Assembly (NCBI GenBank): GCA_009926295.1
Contig: RFPF01000097.1
Span: forward strand, 1-9,933
Source of the DNA: Planctomycetia bacterium
Lineage (GTDB): Bacteria; Planctomycetota; Planctomycetia; Pirellulales; UBA1268
Reading direction: 5' to 3'
Length of the DNA stretch: 9,933 nt
The notes under the pieces were generated by a model. It worked only from the letters and a program-made list of their open reading frames with translations. It ran no database searches and was not told the origin of the DNA. Both the position numbers and the translations under genes were made by a program. Of this stretch, positions 1-7,000 are shown in pieces (position 1 is the first letter of the stretch; each line of letters starts with the position of its first letter).

Positions 1-2
1 GC

Positions 3-716
3 GCTCCCTGGCTCGTGGGGCTCGATCGCCAGGAGATTGCGCCCACGGCGCCCGGGGGCGCCCGTCATTACAACGCCGCCTTGTTCCTCGACGCCGCCGG
101 GGCACGGCTCGGCTGCTACGACAAGATGCATCCAGTGCTCTTCGGGGAGCGGATCCCGTTCGGTGATGTCTTCCCCTGGCTCTACCGGCTCACGCCGCTG
201 CCGGCCGGCCTCACGCCGGGCCGGGCGCCCGTCGCGGTCGATCTCGCCGGGAGGCGCGTGGCGGCGAACATCTGCTACGAGACGGCCGTCCCGGGGGCGG
301 TGCGCTCGATGGTGCGCGACCTCGCCGCCGCGGGCCGCCGGCCCGACGTGCTCGTGAACCTCACGAACGACGGTTGGTTCTGGGGATCGAGCGAGCTCGA
401 CATGCACCTCGCCTGCGGCATCTTCCGCGCCGTCGAGGTGCGCACGCCGCTGGTGATCGCCGCGAACACCGGATTCTCGGCCTGGATCGACGGCTCCGGG
501 CGGCTGCTGGCCCGCGGCCCGCGCCGCGACACCGCCACGCTCCGGGCGGCCGTCGTGCCGGACGGGCGGGAGAGTCCGTGGCTTTTCTGGGGGGATGTGC
601 CGACGGGGGGATGTGTGGCGGTTGTGGTGGCGGCCGTCGTCGGGGGCCTGCTCGAGTGGAAGGCCCGAAAACCGCGTCCTGCAGGCACGTTGACCGGCCT
701 GCCGATTCAGGGATAG
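3..716 (+). CDS. lnt: Apolipoprotein N-acyltransferase, C-terminal part (truncated by window edge)
   Basis: Lnt transfers the third acyl chain onto the N-terminal cysteine of lipoproteins at the outer face of the inner membrane. The frame is open to the first base, so the gene starts upstream; the N-terminal membrane helices and the catalytic glutamate are outside the window. What remains is the nitrilase-like domain and the last helix. The catalytic lysine lies in YDKMHPVLFGERIPF (Lys codon 123-125) and the catalytic cysteine in NICYETAVP (Cys codon 273-275). The family block LVNLTNDGWFWGSSELDMHL follows, then RAVEVRTPLVIAANTGFSAW. A C-terminal hydrophobic segment (about 600-660) ends in WKARK, as expected for the final membrane anchor. 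It is the first visible gene of a four-gene run; the next start is 20 bases downstream. The family call is firm. Confidence 0.93.
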   Translation, partial: APWLVGLDRQEIAPTAPGGARHYNAALFLDAAGARLGCYDKMHPVLFGERIPFGDVFPWLYRLTPLPAGLTPGRAPVAVDLAGRRVAANICYETAVPGAVRSMVRDLAAAGRRPDVLVNLTNDGWFWGSSELDMHLACGIFRAVEVRTPLVIAANTGFSAWIDGSGRLLARGPRRDTATLRAAVVPDGRESPWLFWGDVPTGGCVAVVVAAVVGGLLEWKARKPRPAGTLTGLPIQG

Positions 717-724
717 GCTGCGGG

Positions 725-729
725 GGAGG
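725..729 (+). promoter_or_regulatory. Ribosome binding site of the coiled-coil membrane protein
   Basis: GGAGG inside a G-rich run, 7 bases before the ATG at 737. It fixes that start against the much longer open frame that runs through lnt, and against the ATG at 732, which is followed at once by a stop codon. Confidence 0.7.
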
Positions 730-736
730 GCATGGC

Positions 737-1597
737 ATGAACATCATCGGCAAGATCTTCGTGTTTGCGGTGTTCGTCATGAGCCTCGTGTTCATGAGCT
801 TCGCGGTCGCGCTTTATTCCACGCACACGAACTGGCGCGAGGAGATCAACCGCACGGCGGATCAGGTGCAGGCTGGCAAGCCGCTCGGCTACAAGCTGCA
901 GCTCGAAGAGGCGAAGAAGGAACGCGAGACGCTCAAGGCCGAGGTCGACAAACTGACGGCGGAAGTGGCCGCCTCGGAGGCTGCCCGTGACCAGGTGATC
1001 GCCAAGATTCAGACCGCGCTCGAGCAGAAGGACAAGGAGCTGCAGGCTCTCCGCAAGGAGAAGGAGTCGCGCGAGGACGAGCGGGAGAAGGCGCAGGCCG
1101 AACTCGCCGTCTCGCGGACCGAGGTGGAGAAGGCCACGAAGATGGTGGAGGATCTGCGGGCCGAGATCGCGCGGCAGCAGGCCAAGGTCGACGAGCAGGT
1201 CGGCCGGGCCGCGGAGATCGCCCGTGAGCTCCACGAGAAGATCTCCTTCCTCGAGATCGCCAACGAGCGCAAGGCCCAGCTCGAGAAGCAGGTCGCCAAC
1301 GCGAGGCTGCTCCTCAAGCAGCACGGCCTCGCGATCGACAGTCTGCCGCGCGACCACGTGCCCACGGCCGGCGGCGTCGTGACGGCGGTCGCCGACGACT
1401 CCGTCGAGGTCACCCTCGGTGGCGACGACGGCGTGCAGATGGGGCACTTCCTGGAGGTGTACCGAAACGACGAATATTTGGGCCGCGTCCAGGTGATCAG
1501 CGTGAAACCGGACCGCTGCGTCGGACGGGTGCTGCGCGACTTCAAGCGCGGCGACATCCAGCCCGGAGACCGGGTGGCGACGCGGCTGAAGGCCTGA
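737..1597 (+). CDS. One-helix membrane protein with long coiled coil and C-terminal beta domain
   Basis: A 286-residue protein of unknown function. Residues 5-27 form one hydrophobic helix near the N terminus. Residues about 54-196 are a long charged heptad-rich coiled coil (many E, K, R, Q and A, no proline). Residues about 208-286 look like a small beta domain: AGGVVTAVADDSVEVTLGGD, then GVQMGHFLEVYRNDEYLGR, then IQPGDRVATRLKA. The G-hxV-h-VYR-x-LG pattern resembles the small beta-barrel domains at the ends of some envelope and flagellar-accessory proteins (for example FlgT C-terminus), but this is a resemblance only. Topology is likely a short cytoplasmic tail with the coiled coil on the outer side of the membrane. 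It starts 20 bases after lnt, so it is probably co-transcribed. A structural or scaffold role in the envelope is inferred, not shown. Confidence 0.85.
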   Translation: MNIIGKIFVFAVFVMSLVFMSFAVALYSTHTNWREEINRTADQVQAGKPLGYKLQLEEAKKERETLKAEVDKLTAEVAASEAARDQVIAKIQTALEQKDKELQALRKEKESREDEREKAQAELAVSRTEVEKATKMVEDLRAEIARQQAKVDEQVGRAAEIARELHEKISFLEIANERKAQLEKQVANARLLLKQHGLAIDSLPRDHVPTAGGVVTAVADDSVEVTLGGDDGVQMGHFLEVYRNDEYLGRVQVISVKPDRCVGRVLRDFKRGDIQPGDRVATRLKA

Positions 1598-1630
1598 TCG
1601 ATCGACCGCGCCGACGGAGCGACCTTGAGC

Positions 1631-1795
1631 ATGGCTGACGACTCGCACTCGACGCAGCGGCCGCCCGTGAACGTCTACACTGCGATGCTCGTCCTCTCGT
1701 TCATCGCCATCGCCGTCGGCTGCATCGTGCTCGCCCTCGACCTCGCCCGCTACGGGTTCGACATCCAGCCACCGGCCGGCATGAGGCCCTCCTGA
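1631..1795 (+). CDS. Small single-pass membrane protein (54 residues)
   Basis: A short open frame from ATG at 1631 to TGA at 1793-1795. It starts MADDSHSTQRPPVNVYTAML, then has one clear membrane helix (about residues 16-36, rich in V, L, I and A) and ends LARYGFDIQPPAGMRPS. It fills the only sizeable gap between its two neighbours, follows the upstream gene by 33 bases and stops 13 bases before the peptidase. GGAG at 1616-1619 is an acceptable ribosome site; a TTG at 1625, two codons upstream, is an alternative start with closer spacing. The N-terminal PPVNVYTAMLVLSFIA pattern looks like small proteins I associate with planctomycetes, but I cannot name a function. A partner role for the coiled-coil membrane protein is only a guess from position. 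Confidence 0.72.
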   Translation: MADDSHSTQRPPVNVYTAMLVLSFIAIAVGCIVLALDLARYGFDIQPPAGMRPS

Positions 1796-1797
1796 CC

Positions 1798-1803
1798 GGG
1801 AGG
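1798..1803 (+). promoter_or_regulatory. Ribosome binding site of the MtfA-like peptidase
   Basis: GGGAGG, 5 bases before the ATG at 1809. It supports that start, and shows with the site at 725 that this genome does use Shine-Dalgarno sequences. Confidence 0.6.
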
Positions 1804-1808
1804 CTGCG

Positions 1809-2591
1809 ATGTTCGGGTGGCTGCGGGAGCGGCGGCGGCGCGCGATCCGGACGAGGCCTTTTCCGGCGGAGTGGGAGGAGATTCTCCGCCGCAACGTCCG
1901 CCAGGCTGCGTGGCTCGACGGCCGCGACGCGGAGCGGCTCAGAGCGTGGGTGGCGGTGTTTTTGTCCGAGAAGCGGTTCGAGGGCTGCCGGGGCCTCGAG
2001 ATCACCGACGAGGTGCGGGTATCGATCGCGGGGCAGGCCGGGATCGTGATGCTGGGGTTCGAGGGGGAACTGCTCGACCGGCTGCGATCTGTGCTCGTGT
2101 ATCCAGGCGACTACCTCGCGCCCAAGTCGGCGCCGCTCGACGGCGGTGGCGAACTCGAGTGGCGGGAGGAGCGTCTCGGGGAGACATGGGCCGGCGGGAG
2201 CATGGTGCTCTCCTGGCCACGGGTGGTGGAGGGAGGTCGGCTTCGCGACGGCCCACGGTCGGTCGTGATCCACGAATGCGCGCACGCCTTCGACATGCTC
2301 GACGGCGAGGTGGACGGCGTGCCGCCGCTCCGCTCCCCGCACGACGCGCGGCGCTGGGCCTCTGCCGTCGACGATTGCCAGATCCGCTTCGAGGAGGCGC
2401 TCGACGAGGGGCGCAGCGTGCCGTTCGACGAATACGCGGCGGAGAGCCCCGGCGAGTTCTTTGCCGTCGCCAGCGAGTGCTTCTTCCAGGATCCACACCG
2501 GCTGTTCCGCTTCGATCAAGCGCTCTACGAACTGCTGCTCGAGGCTTGGAGGCAGGATCCGAAGTCCCGCGTGCCGACGCGGCCGCGCTGA
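1809..2591 (+). CDS. mtfA: MtfA-like zinc metallopeptidase (M90 family)
   Basis: 260 residues, close to the roughly 265 of E. coli MtfA. The zinc site is complete: HECAH at residues 155-159 supplies two histidines and the catalytic glutamate, and DEYAAESPGEFFAVASECFF (207-226) supplies the third ligand, Glu216, in the same spacing as MtfA. Other family features are FPAEWEEILRRNV near the N terminus and the VYPGDYLAP block at 98-105. No signal peptide is visible, so the protein should be cytoplasmic. In E. coli MtfA is an aminopeptidase activated by binding the sugar repressor Mlc; there is no Mlc gene here and nothing in the window shows the same partner. It is the last gene of the lnt-led run, 13 bases after the small membrane protein, and ends against a convergent gene 22 bases away. 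Confidence 0.92.
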   Translation: MFGWLRERRRRAIRTRPFPAEWEEILRRNVRQAAWLDGRDAERLRAWVAVFLSEKRFEGCRGLEITDEVRVSIAGQAGIVMLGFEGELLDRLRSVLVYPGDYLAPKSAPLDGGGELEWREERLGETWAGGSMVLSWPRVVEGGRLRDGPRSVVIHECAHAFDMLDGEVDGVPPLRSPHDARRWASAVDDCQIRFEEALDEGRSVPFDEYAAESPGEFFAVASECFFQDPHRLFRFDQALYELLLEAWRQDPKSRVPTRPR

Positions 2592-2623
2592 GGGACTCCG
2601 CGGCGACCGCGGCTCAGCGGGCC
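2581..2623. terminator. Nested hairpin between convergent genes, candidate bidirectional terminator
   Basis: Outer arms GGCCGCGCTGAG (2581-2592) and CTCAGCGGGCC (2613-2623) pair with one bulged base. Inside them CCGCGG (2598-2603) pairs with CCGCGG (2607-2612) around a CGA loop, leaving only a five-base bulge on the left. The outer arms contain the stop codon of each flanking gene. There is no T-run on either side, so it is not a classical intrinsic terminator; it could still stop transcription or protect both 3' ends. Confidence 0.5.
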
Positions 2624-3882
2624 TTGAGCGAGACGATGGCGCCGGCCGGCGAGGCGAGGATCAGCCGGTCCGTGGCCTGGTTCGCAACCGGCACCGTGAA
2701 GCCGCCGAGACAGAACAGGTCGCGTCGCTCGGCCGTCTCCAGGTCGAGGCCCACGAGCCGCTCCATGCGGTCGACGAGCCAGACGCGGCCGGCCGCCACG
2801 GCCACCACCCGCCCGACCGCCGCGCTGCGCCACAGGAGGTCGCCCGTCTTCGTGGAGTAGGCGGCGAGCCCATCCTGCCCGAGCGGCACCACGAGCTTCT
2901 CGCCCGACACGAACATCGTCCCCGGGGGCCGGGTGTCGAGGAGCACGCGCCACGTGAGCCGCAGAGAGCCCGAGGCGTCGGCGATGGGGTCGATCCGCAC
3001 GAGATCGCCTGCGGCGGTGGCGGCGAAGATCGCGTCGTCGTGCACGAGCGGCCGTCCTGCCGGGGCCTGGTCGAGGAAGAACTCGTTCCTCCGCCATGCG
3101 TCTTCGCTCGGGTCGAGCACCACGAGCGTGCCGCCCTCGGTGCACCAGAGCACGCCGCCCTTGAAGGGCTGCGGCTGCAGCGACACGGTTCCCGCCGCCT
3201 CGAGCACGCGGGGCTCGAGGCTCTCGAACCGTCGGGCTCCCGTCTTCGGCTTCTTGCGGGCCGGCTTCGCCGCCTGCTTCGGCTTCGGTCCGGCGTCATC
3301 CGAGGCGGCCTCGCTGGCGGCCTGAGGTCCACGGTTGGGGTTCGTGGGCAGGCGCATCATCTTCCCGTCGCCGAAGGGCGTGTAGACCCAGGAGCCTGAG
3401 ACGGCGGCGCCGGCGTCGGCGAGGTGCGAGAAGCGACGGTCCCAGACCGCCAGCCCGGTCACCCGGTCGAAGGCGTGGATGCCGTCGCCGTGGGCGACCG
3501 CCACGATGTCGGTGCCGACCGCCGCCGCCTGAAATGGCCGGGCGTCACCGTCGATTGGATGCTTCCAGAGGATCGTGCCGGGCAGCGGCAACCCCGGCTT
3601 CTGGTCACCAGCCTGCACGGCGATCACGTTGCCATCGCCGGTCTGGACGACCACCAGGTCGCGGTCGATCACGACATGTTCGATGGCGGAGGTGGAGGCG
3701 TCGAAGGGAACCTGCAGGAGCCACTCGCGCTGGAGCCCGGCACGCTCCGCCTCCATGACGTCCGCCGCCGTGCCGCAGAGGCAGTCGGCCCGTGCGCCGC
3801 CACACAACAGGATCGCGGCGCCGAGTGCGACCGAGAGCCGCGTCGAATCGTATCGCCCGCGAATGGAGGATTCGAGCGTCAT
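2614..3882 (-). CDS. Exported PQQ-like beta-propeller repeat protein
   Basis: A 422-residue protein with an N-terminal signal sequence: basic n-region to Arg15, hydrophobic stretch 16-28, and a type I cleavage site after ARA (residue 32). No good lipobox is present. The mature part carries repeated strand signatures of PQQ/WD-type propellers: GDGNVIAVQAGD (82-93), GDGIHAFDRVTGLAVWD (132-148), GGTLVVLDP (250-258), AGDLVRIDP (291-299), GLAAYSTKTGDLLWR (338-352), LVGLDLETAERR (376-387) and AGAIVSLKAR (413-422), about seven blades. Residues 181-222 are a Lys/Pro/Ala-rich insertion between blades. No dehydrogenase active-site motifs or haem site are visible, so a binding or scaffold role (as in BamB-like proteins) is more likely than an enzyme. 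The mature N terminus DCLCG has two cysteines. The start at 3882 has no clear ribosome site. It diverges from the giant gene and converges on the peptidase. Confidence 0.85.
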   Translation of the reverse strand: MTLESSIRGRYDSTRLSVALGAAILLCGGARADCLCGTAADVMEAERAGLQREWLLQVPFDASTSAIEHVVIDRDLVVVQTGDGNVIAVQAGDQKPGLPLPGTILWKHPIDGDARPFQAAAVGTDIVAVAHGDGIHAFDRVTGLAVWDRRFSHLADAGAAVSGSWVYTPFGDGKMMRLPTNPNRGPQAASEAASDDAGPKPKQAAKPARKKPKTGARRFESLEPRVLEAAGTVSLQPQPFKGGVLWCTEGGTLVVLDPSEDAWRRNEFFLDQAPAGRPLVHDDAIFAATAAGDLVRIDPIADASGSLRLTWRVLLDTRPPGTMFVSGEKLVVPLGQDGLAAYSTKTGDLLWRSAAVGRVVAVAAGRVWLVDRMERLVGLDLETAERRDLFCLGGFTVPVANQATDRLILASPAGAIVSLKAR

Positions 3883-4010
3883 GTTTCAAACAGTAGTTCG
3901 AAAAATGGTGGCGTGCAAAAATGGTAGGATCCGCACAGCGTCGCCCGGACATTCCCGGCAGAAACGGCCGTGCCAGCCCCTCCAACCGCCACACCCGTCA
4001 CGCCCGCCCC
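3883..4010. promoter_or_regulatory. Divergent intergenic control region with AT-rich island
   Basis: This region separates two genes transcribed away from each other, so it should hold both promoters. Positions 3882-3930 are far richer in A and T than the rest of the window. They contain an inverted repeat (TTTCAAAC 3884-3891, GTTCGAAA 3896-3903, seven of eight positions pairing) and the 9-mer AAAAATGGT twice (3901-3909 and 3917-3925). No good sigma-70 pair was found: TTGCAC with TACTGT on the minus strand matches only half of each consensus. Start sites are not determined. Confidence 0.45.
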
Positions 4011-7000
4011 ATGTCGCAGGCACCGCCGCCATCCCGTTCGGCCGATCCAGCGGCCGCGGTGCTCGGCTATCTGAACTTCTCGTCGGGCGCCTTCGACCCG
4101 GCGGTGTGGCACGCATGGAGCCTGCTGTTCGCGGCCGTCGAGCCCGACGGTCCGGAGGGACCGGTCGAGCGGGTGGATGCGGCGCGGGCGGTGATCGATT
4201 CCCTGAAGGAGCGGCTCGCCGGGCTCGAGGTCTCCGCACCGGCCTTCCGGGATGCCCGGCAGGCCCGGCAGGTTCTGGCGATCCTCGGGAGCCTGCTGGC
4301 CGAATATCGCGCGTTCCACGAAGACCTGCTCGAGCACCAGTCTCCCGGGGCGATCGAGCGGCCTTTTTTCGTCGCCGCCGCGACGCAGGCGCTGCTGGCC
4401 GTCGGACTTCCCGAAGACGACGGGGACGCCGACGCGCCGGCCGTCGCCGCGGCCGTGGCGGCGGCCATCGGTCGGCTCAACGACTACGTCGGCTGGCGTC
4501 CGGTGGCGACGCTCGAGAACGGCCGCCTTTCCGAGCCCTACCCACACGAGCGGGTGAGGCCGGTCCCGCTCTTCGTCGCCGGTGCCGGTGTGGCACACGG
4601 CCGCTACCGCGACCTCGTCACCGGGGCGATCGAGATCCTCTCGGCGGCGCCGCAGAACCTCCTGGAGCAGGCCGACTTCGACCTCGGGCTGCTCGAGGAA
4701 CTCGCGATCGATCCACGTGCGTTCGACTTCCTGCATCCCGCGGCGAGCCGCCCCAACTATCTCTTCGGCCTGTGGGATCCCGAGAGGATCGATGCCCGCG
4801 GAAACTATCGTCGCATGGTCGTCCAGGAGGCCACGCTCGACGGGATCATCTCCTGGCCCGCCGTGGCGGCTGCATCGCCGCTCGATGGGTTCGTGGAACG
4901 CCGGGCGCAACTCCACCTCGAATCGTCGGCCGTGCTCGCGGGAGTCATGCTCATGGCGGCAGGGCTTTCCGGCCGCGGGCCGGGTGCGCACCACGCGGGT
5001 TTGCCGCTCGCCGAACTCCTGCCGCGGATCGCGGGGTATCGCGACGACTTCTACCGCTGGCTGCTCGCCACGCTCCCGCCGGCACATCGTGAGCGACTCG
5101 AGTCCGAGGCGCAGCGATTCAGGCAGCCCTTCGGCGGCGTGCGTCGGCACATCAACGCGACTCTCGCGGCGCGCCGTGCACGCCAGGTGGAGAACGTGGC
5201 GCTGGCGGCGGTGCTCGCGCGGATCGGGCGCGCCGAGGCCGCCGATCGGCTCGCAGGCGCCGTGCCCGCCGCATCGGCACGGCTGTTCGCGCGGATCACG
5301 AGCCTCGTCGTCGCGGCCCGCCGGGCCCCAGCCGCGGAACGGCCACGCGGGGGACAGGAGGCGCTCGAGAGGCTCGACGCCGCGAGCGACCTCCTGTTTC
5401 GTGCCGTCGGCTGCGGCGCGGCGGTCGACCCGTGGAACATCCTCGGGCTGGGCGGGCAGTTTCCGCTGCATGAACCTGGCGGTGAGAGCCTCGCCGATCC
5501 ACGCGTGGAGGATCTCGTGGCCGCCACGGAGTCGATCCTCGCGGGCTATGCGGCGGTGTGGCGCGAGTGCAGCCTCGGTGGACCTGAGCCCGTGGCGACG
5601 CGCGCCGCAGCCGCACTCGAACGGCTCGCCGCCTGGTGGGATCGGCACGCGACGACGACCGTGTCGGGCGTGCCTCATCTCTCGGGCCGAGAGGTCGTCG
5701 ATTCCGCGCGGGAGGTGATCGCGGCACTGCAGCGCAGGCGGGCCTTCGTGCAGGCGCCGCCGCCCGCGTTCTGGAGGAAGGAAGTGGCGGGGTTCTCGTC
5801 TCCGGAGAGCCACGCGCAGGCGGCGGCGGCGCTCCTCGACGAGGGTGACCTCGATGGTGCGATGGGTCTGCTCGTGCACTGGGCCTCGCTTCTCGAGGGG
5901 ACCTCCGTGGAGCGGTCGGGCGGCGACTGGCTGGCCGCGGCGGCGCGGTGGATCGCGCGGTCCGGGGCCGACACGACCGCCGCGGGGCGGGCCCGGATGC
6001 GTCGGTTCCTGGAGCTCGTGGATTCGAACACCAGCGGCGTCGTCGATCTCTTGGAACAGGTGGCCGCGCGGGACGACGGTGGCACCCGCTCCCCGGCGGT
6101 CCGCGACGAGGGCCGCGATGCGGGCGCGGAACCCGGCGACGATCAGCCGGAGGAGGAGCGGGTCGCCTCGGCGTACGAATCGATGGTGTGGCGGGATTCA
6201 GCCGACGACGGTGTCGAGGGCGGGATGCTCGACGTCGACCTGCCCGGGGGCGGAGTCGGCGGGGGCATGATCGAGGTGGAACAGGCCGCCGAGTTCCTGG
6301 CGGGAGTCTGCAGGCTGGTGCGCCACGCCGTGACGGCGTCCTGTGCCGCCGATGCACGCGAGCGGGCGATTCCCGCGCGTGCCGATGTCGACTCGGCGGT
6401 CGGATGGCGGCACTCGCTCAGGCGGTTGCGGCGCACGTGCGTGCGGGCCGCCGATCATCTCGTGGCCCTTGATGCGGCCCCGGCCCCGGGTGTCGCTCCC
6501 GGCGAATACGACCGGCTTCGCTGGCAGCGTGACGCGGCCATCGAGCGGCTCGTCGACGCGGCCGTGCAGGCGACGGAGACGCTCTGGATCCTCTCCGCCC
6601 GGATCTGCCTCGGTTCCCGGAACGCCGTCTCGAGCGACGGGGCGACGGTGGGCCGCCTGTTCGCCGACATCTTCCGGGGCGACGCGGCTGCGACCCGGAA
6701 GGCGTTGGCCGCCGTGAAGAGGCGTCTCGTCGGCAAGCCGGTGCTCTACGTGCCGCTGTCGAGGGGCGGACGTCCCCTGCGCATCGCGCGGGCTCGCGGC
6801 CGTGAGCGGCTCCTCGAGCGGCTCGCCGCCTGCCTGCCGCGGCTCGGGCTCGTGAAGGAGACGTCGGAACTCGTCCATATGGCGAAGTCGCTCGAGACGC
6901 TCCGCCCCCCCGGCGCGGCGAGCGTCAGTGAATTCGACCGCGTCTTCGAGGCGGCGACCGCCGCGCTCGTGGAACGAATCGTGGAAAGCGCGCGGATGCC

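Noticed and set aside
707..2005. Minus-strand open frame (432 codons) opposite the coiled-coil gene
   Set aside because: Leu/Arg/His-rich mirror of a heptad coding sequence; it spans three real genes that have ribosome sites and recognisable domains.
3921..4010. Start of the giant gene at ATG 3921
   Set aside because: The added 30 residues are Arg/Pro/Ser-rich without order and would place the start inside the AT-rich control region; ATG 4011 is more natural, though this is not proved.
3879..5879. Long minus-strand open frame (666 codons) opposite the giant gene
   Set aside because: Its translation is Arg/His/Gly/Pro-rich with no family motif, as expected for the antisense of GC-rich coding DNA. 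The plus frame has ordered helical composition and ends in coupled overlap with lipB.
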